From Comamonadaceae bacterium OS-4 (GTDB taxonomy: Bacteria; Pseudomonadota; Gammaproteobacteria; Burkholderiales; Burkholderiaceae_C): 64,000 nucleotides of DNA. The DNA lies in contig AP026970.1 of assembly GCA_027924025.1 (NCBI GenBank), positions 2,688,501-2,752,500 on the forward strand, read 5' to 3'. Below are positions 8,428 through 15,739 of this stretch, in pieces. The notes beneath the pieces were generated by a model. That model made no database searches. It saw only the letters and a list, made by a program, of their open reading frames with translations, and was not told the origin of the DNA. A program made the translations under genes and the position numbers. Each line of letters starts with the position of its first letter. Within the stretch, counting starts at the first letter, position 1.

Positions 8428-8970
8428 TTACATTGCCTTGTAGTAGATGTAGTCAGCGGTGTATCGCACCAACTGGTTGGCACCTTCGTTGGCCTTGGTG
8501 CATGCAGCGCTTGGAGCAGCGCCGCCCACAGTCGCCACGCGTTGGATGAAGGTCACGCCTTGCATCATTCCCATGCCGGTGGCTGGGTTGGCTTTGGTCA
8601 GTTGCAATGGCAGATTGGCGGTGCCATTCGTGGACACTGCTACTTGGGTAGCTGTCACTTTGGAGCCGTCGTTGGCTTCCCAGGTGGCGGGTGGGCCGTA
8701 GTATTTGCCGACGATATTGCCGCTGCGATCTTTCAGACCGGCATCAGGCCCCACAAACACCCACTCAAACTGGCCAGCCATGTCTTTTTTGGCACGGCAC
8801 TGGTAATTCACATCGCCAGCGGCAGCGTGCTCCAGGGCCACTTTGTTGCCGGCGGGCACTTGCACCGCAGCAGGCAGGTCTGCCTGGTTAAAAGGTGCGC
8901 GCATTGGCTGGGTGGCGCAAGCGGTGAGTGCAGCCAAGGCAATCAGGGAGAGAGCGGTACGTGTTTGCAT
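8428..8970 (-). CDS. DUF3455 lipoprotein
   Basis: A 180-residue exported protein with a lipoprotein signal: a short hydrophobic stretch is followed by LTACAT, giving Cys18 as the lipidation site. The body matches DUF3455 (VPAGNKVALEHAAAGDVNYQCRAK...WVFVGPDAGLKDRSGNIVGKYY...YIYYK), a beta-rich secreted family of unknown function. It is the last of four genes on this strand (two ferritin-like proteins, a cytochrome c, this one). Its start lies 35 bp after the cytochrome stop, so it is probably part of the ECF-controlled transcript. Confidence 0.82.
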   Translation of the reverse strand: MQTRTALSLIALAALTACATQPMRAPFNQADLPAAVQVPAGNKVALEHAAAGDVNYQCRAKKDMAGQFEWVFVGPDAGLKDRSGNIVGKYYGPPATWEANDGSKVTATQVAVSTNGTANLPLQLTKANPATGMGMMQGVTFIQRVATVGGAAPSAACTKANEGANQLVRYTADYIYYKAM

Positions 8971-9005
8971 AAAAATTCCTGTGACAGAAGAAACGTTTTA
9001 AAAAA

Positions 9006-9401
9006 TCAGGGACGGGCGGGTTTGGACAATGTGGCGAGGTAGGCGACCACATCCTCCCTGTCCTGCGCAAGGTCTAAGCGATAGTTCATCTCTTGACCGG
9101 GAACGGCCTTTTCGGGGTCCGTTAACCATGCTTTGAGGCCCGCAACCGTCCAGGTATGGGTGGCTGCAGCAAGGGCTGGTGAATAGTCGTGGCCTTCGGC
9201 CTTGCCGGCTTTACGGCCCACCACACCACCCAATGCGGGACCAATGCGGTTGGAATCCACACTATGGCAACCGAAGCAACGGCTTTCCACCAGCTGTTGC
9301 CCACGGCTTACCGACGGGACCAATGCTTGTGCCTGCGCCAGCGCAGGCCCAGCAAAGGCCCACGCCAAGGCGCACCACATCGAGAGGGTGCGCGCTTTCA
9401 T
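9006..9401 (-). CDS. Periplasmic class I cytochrome c
   Basis: A 131-residue monohaem cytochrome c. A signal peptide ends near residue 25 (ALAQAQA). The haem site is Cys42-Phe-Gly-Cys45-His46 and the likely axial Met is Met105 in PGQEMNY. RIGPALGGVVGRKAG and SPALAAATHTW are typical of cytochrome c2/c-550-like proteins that carry electrons in the periplasm. The ATG directly abuts the stop codon of the upstream ferritin-like gene, so translation is probably coupled. This suggests it serves the exported ferritin-like proteins as electron donor or acceptor. Confidence 0.9.
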   Translation of the reverse strand: MKARTLSMWCALAWAFAGPALAQAQALVPSVSRGQQLVESRCFGCHSVDSNRIGPALGGVVGRKAGKAEGHDYSPALAAATHTWTVAGLKAWLTDPEKAVPGQEMNYRLDLAQDREDVVAYLATLSKPARP

Positions 9402-9980
9402 TTAGGCACCAAAAGACAAAGCACCGGCAGGCAGCGGACGGCCCATGGCGTTGTTCAACAAGATGTAGTGCATGGTCTCGTCAGCAGCCAAGCGGCCTGC
9501 CACTTTGGCCAGATCCTTGTTGCCAAACGCGGGGATCACGCCCAGATAAGCGTTGATCGCGCCCAGCTCCAAGCGGGCTGCCAGGTCGAGCACGTCGCCT
9601 TGGTTGCGCAGGGTGTCGGCCTTCAGGGCTTTGGCGTATTCGTCGAGCTTCTTTTCCATCACCGGTGTGCCGCCCAGCTTTTGGATGGTGGCCATCAGTG
9701 CGTCACGGTGGGCTTTGTGGTCCGCTTGGAAGCGCACAGCCACGTCCAACACCGGCTTTTGCAGCAAGCCGCTGCCAGCGCCGAGTTGATAGGCGTTGAT
9801 GGCTTCGTGCTCCAGACCCAGGGCCACGTTCAGGATGCTCACGTCCTTGGAGGTGTCGCCGCCCATACCTTGAGCCATAGATTCCTTGCCAGCCAACATA
9901 GCCACCGCTACTGCGGACAGGGTGCCGGTGCGGCCCAGGAAACCACGGCGGGATGCGGAAGATTGAATCACGTTTGTCAT
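9402..9980 (-). CDS. TAT-exported ferritin-like protein, copy A
   Basis: A 192-residue protein with a twin-arginine signal (SRRGFLG near residue 10, then a hydrophobic stretch to about AMA-Q). The mature part is a Ferritin_2-type four-helix bundle with paired carboxylate/His motifs: LEHEAINAY, DHKAHRDAL, LELGAINAY and DETMH. It could bind a di-metal centre in the periplasm. From SRRG to the end (183 residues) it is identical to copy B at 10111-10704; only the first 9 residues differ. The ATG at 9980 has an AAGGAG site eight bases upstream. The 130-bp gap upstream is very AT-rich and lacks the ECF-type promoter seen before copy B. Confidence 0.88.
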   Translation of the reverse strand: MTNVIQSSASRRGFLGRTGTLSAVAVAMLAGKESMAQGMGGDTSKDVSILNVALGLEHEAINAYQLGAGSGLLQKPVLDVAVRFQADHKAHRDALMATIQKLGGTPVMEKKLDEYAKALKADTLRNQGDVLDLAARLELGAINAYLGVIPAFGNKDLAKVAGRLAADETMHYILLNNAMGRPLPAGALSFGA

Positions 9981-10110
9981 TGGAAAACTCCTTGAATGAA
10001 GGTGGGGTGCAACCGTTGCCCCCACCAGAACTTTAACCGTTTTTAACAATAAATCAATAACTTTGCAAATTAATACTTATTTATCAAAATTGCAAATTAT
10101 TGGAGATAAA

Positions 10111-10704
10111 TCAAGCACCGAAGGACAAAGCACCGGCAGGCAGCGGACGGCCCATGGCGTTGTTCAGCAAGATGTAGTGCATGGTCTCGTCAGCAGCCAA
10201 ACGGCCTGCCACTTTGGCCAGATCCTTGTTGCCAAACGCGGGGATCACACCCAGGTACGCGTTGATCGCGCCCAGCTCCAAGCGGGCTGCCAGGTCGAGC
10301 ACGTCGCCTTGGTTGCGCAGGGTGTCGGCCTTCAGGGCTTTGGCGTATTCGTCGAGCTTCTTTTCCATCACCGGTGTGCCGCCCAGCTTTTGGATGGTGG
10401 CCATCAGTGCGTCACGGTGGGCTTTGTGGTCCGCTTGGAAGCGCACAGCCACGTCCAACACCGGCTTTTGCAGCAAGCCGCTGCCAGCGCCGAGTTGGTA
10501 GGCGTTGATGGCTTCGTGCTCCAGACCCAGGGCCACGTTCAGGATGCTCACGTCCTTGGAGGTGTCGCCGCCCATGCCTTGCGCCATGGACTCTTTGCCA
10601 GCCAACATAGCCACCGCTACTGCGGACAGGGTGCCGGTGCGGCCCAGGAAACCACGGCGGGATGCAATAGAAGTCGCGTTCACAGTTTGAATAATGGAAG
10701 TCAT
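10111..10704 (-). CDS. TAT-exported ferritin-like protein, copy B
   Basis: A 197-residue near-twin of copy A, with a different 14-residue start (MTSIIQTVNATSIA) before the same SRRGFLG twin-arginine motif and an identical 183-residue remainder. The DNA differs at scattered, apparently silent positions. The likely role is metal or peroxide handling in the periplasm, as expected for Ferritin_2-type bundles; no biochemical role is established from sequence alone. It is the first gene of the leftward unit and has an ECF-like promoter at 10772-10799. The ATG at 10704 follows an AAAGGAA site. Confidence 0.88.
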   Translation of the reverse strand: MTSIIQTVNATSIASRRGFLGRTGTLSAVAVAMLAGKESMAQGMGGDTSKDVSILNVALGLEHEAINAYQLGAGSGLLQKPVLDVAVRFQADHKAHRDALMATIQKLGGTPVMEKKLDEYAKALKADTLRNQGDVLDLAARLELGAINAYLGVIPAFGNKDLAKVAGRLAADETMHYILLNNAMGRPLPAGALSFGA

Positions 10705-10771
10705 GTCGGATTCCTTTCGGTTGATGGTTGTGCAATCCAGTGAGACCAGAATTTCTAGCTCTCGAGTCGAA

Positions 10772-10799
10772 TACGCACCGGCCTGATGGATCGGATTCA
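10772..10799 (-). promoter_or_regulatory. Putative ECF promoter for the ferritin-like operon
   Basis: On the minus strand TGAATCC (10799-10793) and CGTA (10775-10772) are separated by 17 bases, ending 67 bases before the ATG of ferritin copy B. The same two elements occur with a 16-base spacer before the sigma factor gene and before the DUF3034 gene. Inferred from recurrence and position; not tested. Confidence 0.6.
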
Positions 10800-10820
10800 A
10801 CTTTTTTAAAAAAACTTTCG

Positions 10821-10847
10821 TGAATCCGGATTCAGGGTCAGCGCGTA
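10821..10847 (+). promoter_or_regulatory. Putative autoregulated ECF promoter
   Basis: TGAATCC (10821-10827) and CGTA (10844-10847) with a 16-base spacer lie 66 bases before the sigma factor ATG. The -35 element is the left half of a perfect 14-bp palindrome, TGAATCCGGATTCA (10821-10834). An A/T tract (10801-10814) precedes it. Recurrence of the pattern upstream of two neighbouring units suggests that the sigma factor encoded here recognises it. Confidence 0.6.
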
Positions 10848-10913
10848 CTGTTAACAGGTGCTCATCCCCATGGGTGACACAAACCGCAACGTGTTCTCGC
10901 TGACAATGGAGGA

Positions 10914-11489
10914 ATGAATGCTGACAACCACGACACCATGCTCATCGGTCTGCTGGAACGCATCGCCCAGCAGGACGCCCAAGCCCTCAAGGCCCTGTAT
11001 GACGAATGCGCCGGCAAGCTCTACGGCTTGGCACTACGCGTGGTCACCCAGCGCGAATTCGCCGAAGACGTGCTGCAGGAGGCTTTCTTGAACATCTGGA
11101 AATCTGCCCCCGGGTATTCAGCCACCCTGAGCCCGCCCATGGCCTGGATGGGGCTGATCGTCCGCAGCCGTGCGCTGGACTTTTTGCGCCGGCGCGCTGC
11201 GGAGCGCTCTCACCTCACCCAGGAAATTGACGATGTGCTGGCCGACACTCTCGACGGTGAAGGCCCCACCCCGATGGACACCGCACTCGCCAGCGAGCAG
11301 GCGTGGGCATTGAATCAGTGCCTGAGTCGCCTCGAAAACAAGCAACGGGAAGTGGTCAACCTCGCCTACATCCGCGACATGAGCCACTCCGAGCTTGCCA
11401 CCCAGCTGCAGTTGCCGCTGGGAACCGTTAAAACATGGATACGCCGCGGGCTCGACCAGCTCCGCGCGTGCATGGCCCGTTTTGCCTGA
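10914..11489 (+). CDS. ECF RNA polymerase sigma factor
   Basis: A 191-residue extracytoplasmic-function sigma factor. Region 2 (residues about 20-90, LYDECAGKLYGLALRVV...AEDVLQEAFLNIW) binds core polymerase and the -10 element. Region 4 (about 130-188, KQREVVNLAYIRDMSHSELATQLQLPLGTVKTWIRRGLDQL) binds the -35 element. It resembles the SigK/RpoE-type sigma factors that pair with RskA-like anti-sigma factors, and the next gene encodes one 9 bp downstream. GGAGG lies very close to the chosen ATG, and a second in-frame ATG at 10938 has no visible site, so the exact start is uncertain. Confidence 0.9.
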   Translation: MNADNHDTMLIGLLERIAQQDAQALKALYDECAGKLYGLALRVVTQREFAEDVLQEAFLNIWKSAPGYSATLSPPMAWMGLIVRSRALDFLRRRAAERSHLTQEIDDVLADTLDGEGPTPMDTALASEQAWALNQCLSRLENKQREVVNLAYIRDMSHSELATQLQLPLGTVKTWIRRGLDQLRACMARFA

Positions 11490-11498
11490 AGGCACCCC

Positions 11499-12299
11499 AT
11501 GAAAATTCATCAACACCCTGAACTGCTGGAGCGACTGGCCTCCAGCTACGCCTTAGGCACCTTGCGCGGCGGTGCACGCCGCCGCTTTGAGGCCATGGCC
11601 CGCGAACAAGCGCCAGTGCGCGCTGCGGCCCTGATCTGGCAAAGCCGCTTTGCCAGCATCAACGAATTGCAACCCAGCGTACAACCCGACTCTGCTGTCT
11701 GGACGCGCATTGACAACCTCGTCAAGGCCGACCGCGAGCAAGCCCAGCTCTATGCCCGTCGCACCGCGGCGGCAACTGCCGAAGCCAACGACAAGCAGGG
11801 GCTGTTCACCGGCTGGCTGCGCAGTCTCACCGTGTGGCGTGGCATCAGCGCGGCCGGTGCGTTTGCCACGGTGGCGGCTATTGCCGTGGGCGTCAACCTC
11901 CGTCAGGACATGGGCAGCGAGATTGCCAAGCTGCAAACCCAGCTGCAAGCGACTCCACAGATCGAATACGTAGCGGTCCTCGCGGACAACCAGGCTGCCG
12001 CGTCGATGCTGGTGACCTTTGACCCGAAAAGCAAAAAATTAACTCTGCAACGGGTCGGCGGCTTCCAAGAGGCTGGTGACAAGTCTCTGCAACTCTGGGC
12101 CTTGCCGCCCGGCAGCGGCCCGAAATCGCTGGGTGTGTTGGGTGGAGAAAAATTACTGCGCTTGACTGCCGGCGAGAACGATGTACGCGACGTGCCCACC
12201 CTGGCCATCAGCTTGGAGCCCAAAGGTGGTGTTCCAGGTGAGGGCGGCCCGACCGGCCCGGTGCTCTTTAAAGGTGCATTGATTCAAAAAATGCTGTAA
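11499..12299 (+). CDS. RskA-like membrane anti-sigma factor
   Basis: A 266-residue inner-membrane protein. The cytoplasmic N-terminus (SSYALGTLRGGARRRFEAMA) has the YALG-L-x-RRRFE form of RskA-type anti-sigma domains. One transmembrane helix spans about residues 114-132. The periplasmic C-terminal part (IEYVAVLADNQAAASMLVTFDPKSKKLTL..., LQLWALPPGSGPKSLGVL) matches the RskA C-terminal domain. It should hold the upstream sigma factor inactive until a periplasmic signal triggers release. Co-transcription with the sigma gene is nearly certain from the 9-bp spacing. Confidence 0.87.
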   Translation: MKIHQHPELLERLASSYALGTLRGGARRRFEAMAREQAPVRAAALIWQSRFASINELQPSVQPDSAVWTRIDNLVKADREQAQLYARRTAAATAEANDKQGLFTGWLRSLTVWRGISAAGAFATVAAIAVGVNLRQDMGSEIAKLQTQLQATPQIEYVAVLADNQAAASMLVTFDPKSKKLTLQRVGGFQEAGDKSLQLWALPPGSGPKSLGVLGGEKLLRLTAGENDVRDVPTLAISLEPKGGVPGEGGPTGPVLFKGALIQKML

Positions 12300-12338
12300 G
12301 GTGGCCTAAAACGAGACAACTGCAAGCAGGGTTTTTCC

Positions 12339-13388
12339 ATGAACCGGACCTTAGACGTATCGGCAGAACGCTCCGCGATTGCGGAGACCATCATTTCCAG
12401 CGCGGCGGATCTGATTCAGTTCGGCGGTGAGTTGTCGGTTGTGGCCGCTTTTTGCGACACCCTGTGCAAGTCAAGTCAGCATATTTTGTTGGCGTGGACC
12501 TGGTTTGGCCACCCGGATTCATTGCTCGTCTTCCCGCAGGTCTATGCGGGTGAAGCCCATGAATACGCCAAAAACCTCAAAGTGATGCGGAACCCGTTAA
12601 CCGAGAACGGCCCCGCCTTCTCCGTGCTCACAGGGCAGCAAGTCAAATCATTCGGAATCAGCGCGGACTCCCCTTTCCCGCCCTGGCGGGAGGCAGCGAC
12701 CGTCTATGGCATTGCAAACGCTCTGGCGGTTCCGCTGTCGTCCACCGACGGCAAAGAGGTGGGGATTTTTGTGGTCTACACCGGCACGCCCGACTACTTT
12801 GACCAGATGGGCGTGGGCCTATTTCAGGCCTTGGGCAAGTTGTTTTCTTCGGTGCTGAGTTCCTCTGCCGAAGTCAAAACGCTCAAAACCACGGTGCACA
12901 CCGACTCCCTCACTGGCGCGATGAACCGGCACGCAATGCCCGGTATCGAGCGGCGCATGGAGCGCCAGTCTGAGACCGACCCGGCGTCTTTTGTGATGTT
13001 GATCGACATTGACCACTTTAAGAATGTCAATGACACCTATGGGCACGCAGTGGGCGACACCGTGCTCCAAAAGACTGCCCATTTGATGCGAACCACGCTC
13101 CGCAAAGACGACGATTTGATCCGTTGGGGCGGCGAAGAATTTGTGGTGTGCCTGGCGCAAACCAGCCGCGAAAAAGCCATGATCGTGGCCGAAAAACTCC
13201 GTAGCGCCGTGGAGTCCAACCAAGACCCCCTGCCGGTGACTATCTCTATCGGTGTCGCGCAGGTGAAGGCGCATCGCCCTTTGACCGAGTCCATCATGGA
13301 AGCGGACCGCGCGGTCTATCTGGCCAAGCGCTCAGGCCGCAACTGTGTGCGCAACGACCTCGATACCAACACGCCTGCTGAAGAGTGA
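12339..13388 (+). CDS. GAF-like/GGDEF diguanylate cyclase
   Basis: A 349-residue cytoplasmic protein. The N-terminal half (about 15-170) looks like a GAF-type sensor (AVPLSSTDGKEVGIFVVY). The C-terminal half is a GGDEF domain with the active GGEEF form (RWGGEEF) and an inhibitory RxxD site (RKDD) five residues before it. It should make c-di-GMP. It follows the anti-sigma gene by 39 bp on the same strand with a GCAGGG-like ribosome-binding site, so it may be the third gene of the sigma operon. A hairpin follows at 13422. Confidence 0.87.
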   Translation: MNRTLDVSAERSAIAETIISSAADLIQFGGELSVVAAFCDTLCKSSQHILLAWTWFGHPDSLLVFPQVYAGEAHEYAKNLKVMRNPLTENGPAFSVLTGQQVKSFGISADSPFPPWREAATVYGIANALAVPLSSTDGKEVGIFVVYTGTPDYFDQMGVGLFQALGKLFSSVLSSSAEVKTLKTTVHTDSLTGAMNRHAMPGIERRMERQSETDPASFVMLIDIDHFKNVNDTYGHAVGDTVLQKTAHLMRTTLRKDDDLIRWGGEEFVVCLAQTSREKAMIVAEKLRSAVESNQDPLPVTISIGVAQVKAHRPLTESIMEADRAVYLAKRSGRNCVRNDLDTNTPAEE

Positions 13389-13421
13389 AACCGGTGCATC
13401 ACCACCGAGTTCACTGCATGA

Positions 13422-13443
13422 GCCGCCGCTCTGTGGCGGCGGC
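13422..13443. terminator. Hairpin between convergent genes
   Basis: GCCGCCGC (13422-13429) and GCGGCGGC (13436-13443) form a perfect 8-bp GC stem with a six-base loop, between the GGDEF gene (plus) and the cupredoxin-like gene (minus). There is no T-run, so a role as a bidirectional terminator is plausible but unproven. Confidence 0.5.
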
Positions 13444-13461
13444 CTATTCAGTAAGCAGGCT

Positions 13462-14133
13462 CTAGCTACGCCGCCTCGGCGCTACATCCAGCTGAAAAGT
13501 AGCCTTTGTGGGTGCCGAATGCACATTTACTTGCAGCGGCGCTTTCTCAACCAACTGGGCTTGGTGCCACACCTTGATGCTGGCAGCGCCCTCGGGCACG
13601 TCTTCTAGGATGGCCATGCCTTGGCTGTTGGTTTTGACGGTCCAGGGGGATTCCGCCACATACACGGCGCCGCCCATGCGGCTGTGAATAAAGCAGCCCA
13701 ACAAGGCTGCGCCCAAGGCGCCCGGCTTGTCCATCGTAAAAACCGCCGAGCTGGCCGGCTTGCCGTCTTGCTTGCCTTCCAGCAGGACCGATTGCCCATC
13801 CGACGCCCCCACGGGCGCGCCGGGCGTGCCCAAGCGCACATGGTGGTTCCACGGGTCGCTATTGGTGAAGCGCACTTTTGCGCCCACACCCACCACTGTG
13901 ACTGCGGGCGAAAATTGCTGCTTCTCCTGGTTGACCACCGCGGTCAAGGCCAAGGGGTTGCGAGGCGCCCCCTTGGCGGCAGGCAACACGATCACCACGG
14001 CGTCTGGGGTGGGCTTGCCGTCCCGGTCGAGCACCAGCACTTCCAGGGTGCCAGCCCCTGCCAGACCGACGAAAAACAAAGAAATGGCACCCGCCGCAGC
14101 CCGAAGGTGCGGCTTGAATTTGGCAATGTGCAT
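13462..14133 (-). CDS. Exported cupredoxin-like protein
   Basis: A 223-residue secreted protein with a signal peptide ending near residue 27. The core resembles plastocyanin-type domains often annotated as methylamine-utilisation protein. VRFTNSDPWNHHVRLG supplies a His (97 or 98), and GCFIHSRMGG supplies Cys147, His150 and Met153 in the C-x2-H-x2-M spacing of type 1 copper sites. A carboxypeptidase-regulatory-like beta segment follows. It probably binds copper and transfers electrons in the periplasm. It lies one base after the truncated haemoglobin gene and is last in a three-gene unit. Confidence 0.8.
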   Translation of the reverse strand: MHIAKFKPHLRAAAGAISLFFVGLAGAGTLEVLVLDRDGKPTPDAVVIVLPAAKGAPRNPLALTAVVNQEKQQFSPAVTVVGVGAKVRFTNSDPWNHHVRLGTPGAPVGASDGQSVLLEGKQDGKPASSAVFTMDKPGALGAALLGCFIHSRMGGAVYVAESPWTVKTNSQGMAILEDVPEGAASIKVWHQAQLVEKAPLQVNVHSAPTKATFQLDVAPRRRS

Positions 14134-14134
14134 G

Positions 14135-14590
14135 TTATTTGGCAGTCACGATGTCGCGGTGCATCGGAGCCAACAAGGCGAGCAGCTGGTTTTGGGTGCT
14201 GAAAGGGATGTTGCGTGCATCCATAGAGACTTGCAACACTTCCACCAGCGCATGGAAATTGGCACGGGTGATGCCCATGTCCGCGTGCGCGGTCTTCATG
14301 TCGGCACCGTCGTATGTGCACGGGCCGCCAGTCGCCATGCACACCTGGTCCACCAGTTGAGAGGCCAGGAAGGAAGATTTGGTGTCTTTGAACTGTTCGC
14401 CGATCCGCTTGTCGGCCTTGAGGCCGGCCACAAACACATCCATCAAGGCTTGCAAGCCGGGCTTGCCGCCCAATGCCTGGTACAGCGCGTCATTTTTGGC
14501 CACTGCAGCAGGGGCTGCAGTTTGGGCATGGGTGTTGAAGGTGGTCAAACTGCTCAGAGCGACCAGTGCGGCGATTGCGAGTGTTTTCAT
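14135..14590 (-). CDS. Exported group 1 truncated haemoglobin
   Basis: A 151-residue haem protein with a clear signal peptide (cleavage near HAQ, residue 23), which is unusual because most truncated haemoglobins are cytoplasmic. The domain starts LYQALGGKPGLQALMDVFV; His102 in MKTAHADMGI is the proximal haem ligand, and the VCMATGGPCTYDGADM segment is characteristic of group 1 proteins. A periplasmic role in NO or O2 chemistry is likely. It is the middle gene between DUF3034 and the cupredoxin-like protein. Confidence 0.88.
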   Translation of the reverse strand: MKTLAIAALVALSSLTTFNTHAQTAAPAAVAKNDALYQALGGKPGLQALMDVFVAGLKADKRIGEQFKDTKSSFLASQLVDQVCMATGGPCTYDGADMKTAHADMGITRANFHALVEVLQVSMDARNIPFSTQNQLLALLAPMHRDIVTAK

Positions 14591-14620
14591 AACGATTCCT
14601 TGCGTGTATTTCGGTGCGGC

Positions 14621-15547
14621 TTAAAACGCGAACTGGGCAGACAGGTAGTAACCACTCTGGTTGCGGCTGGAAGTCACACCCGGCAGGATGCGGCCGAGGT
14701 CCAGATACGCCAAGGTGACAGAGGTGTGCTTGTTGGGCGCCCAAGCGATGAACAGGTCTTTCCATGCGTCTTCTTGCAAGCCTTCATTCAAACCGGCTGC
14801 GGCGCCCAATGCGCGCAGGTTGTTGGGCTTGCCGCGGTACTCGGCGCCGATGGCAACGTTTTTGCTCAGCAAATACGCCACCGACACTTCGGGCACCCAG
14901 CTGGCGCTGTTGGTGCCGGGGTCTTTGGAGCCAAAGCCCACCAGGCCGTTTTGGTTGGCGTTGGTGTAGCGCAGGGTGCCGTTCACCAACAGGCTGTTGG
15001 CCAAAAAGAGCTTGGTAGCACTCACATAAAAGTCGGTACCGCTGGTTTTGGCCCCCAAAAAGTCGAGCACCGGCTTGATGGAGCCGGCATCCACCGACTT
15101 TTGCTCTACCCCCACCGCGATCTGTGGCATCCAAGTATCGCTGTTGAGCACCGCATCGCCCGCGACCTTGACCTTCACCCCCAGCACATCCATCTTGATG
15201 CGCTGGCCGTTTTGCACCGAAAAGCCCAAGCCATTCAGCGCCGTGGCGGGCGAGGCGTTGAAATCTTGCTGCGCAAACGACAGCTCCACCCGGTCGTCAA
15301 ACGCAACCGCCACCCCCATCGTGGTGAGCTGGTAGTCGGTCACCGCCGCCCGACTGACGTGGGCAGAGATGCCCATTTCGCCCTCGGTGGCGTTGGTGCC
15401 GATGGTGGCCCACGGAGTCAGGCCGCCGCCGGCTGCACCGTCGATGGAGCTCACGCCCCCGGTCAGCAAGAGCTTGCCGGTGTCGGCAAAGGCGCTGCTG
15501 CACAGGGCGGCAGCGCTGAGGGCGATGGCAGTGGGTAAATGTTTCAT
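14621..15547 (-). CDS. DUF3034 family outer-membrane-like protein
   Basis: A 308-residue protein with a signal peptide (cleavage after SAFA, residue 21). The mature start GKLLLTGGVSSIDGAAGGGLTPWA is the DUF3034 signature. The rest shows alternating beta strands and a C-terminal aromatic residue (SAQFAF), as in outer-membrane barrels. The function is unknown; it may be a pore or surface protein. It leads a unit with the exported haemoglobin and the cupredoxin-like gene and carries an ECF-like promoter 52 bases before its ATG. Confidence 0.82.
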   Translation of the reverse strand: MKHLPTAIALSAAALCSSAFADTGKLLLTGGVSSIDGAAGGGLTPWATIGTNATEGEMGISAHVSRAAVTDYQLTTMGVAVAFDDRVELSFAQQDFNASPATALNGLGFSVQNGQRIKMDVLGVKVKVAGDAVLNSDTWMPQIAVGVEQKSVDAGSIKPVLDFLGAKTSGTDFYVSATKLFLANSLLVNGTLRYTNANQNGLVGFGSKDPGTNSASWVPEVSVAYLLSKNVAIGAEYRGKPNNLRALGAAAGLNEGLQEDAWKDLFIAWAPNKHTSVTLAYLDLGRILPGVTSSRNQSGYYLSAQFAF

Positions 15548-15598
15548 GGGCGCGTCCAGGTTGAAGATTCAGACAAAAAAATCAATTCTTGAGCCCAG

Positions 15599-15625
15599 TA
15601 CGCAGCCAACTACGTCTTGGATTCA
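15599..15625 (-). promoter_or_regulatory. Putative ECF promoter for the DUF3034 operon
   Basis: On the minus strand TGAATCC (15625-15619) and CGTA (15602-15599) are separated by 16 bases. The downstream extension CGTACTG is the same as in the sigma factor promoter at 10844. The start codon lies 52 bases downstream. This links the DUF3034-haemoglobin-cupredoxin unit to the sigma factor 4.7 kb away. Confidence 0.6.
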
Positions 15626-15739
15626 ACTCGTTACAACTGAATTTGAATCTAACCCAAACCGGCTACCAAACCGCGCCGAATGGTTACTTGACAGCCTCCT
15701 TTTTCGGCTACGCTGAGCGCACTTTTTCGGGGAGCGACC

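Noticed and set aside
13727..15538. A 603-codon plus-strand frame across the cupredoxin, haemoglobin and DUF3034 genes
   Set aside because: It runs antisense through three genes with signal peptides and conserved ligands; no domain is visible in it.
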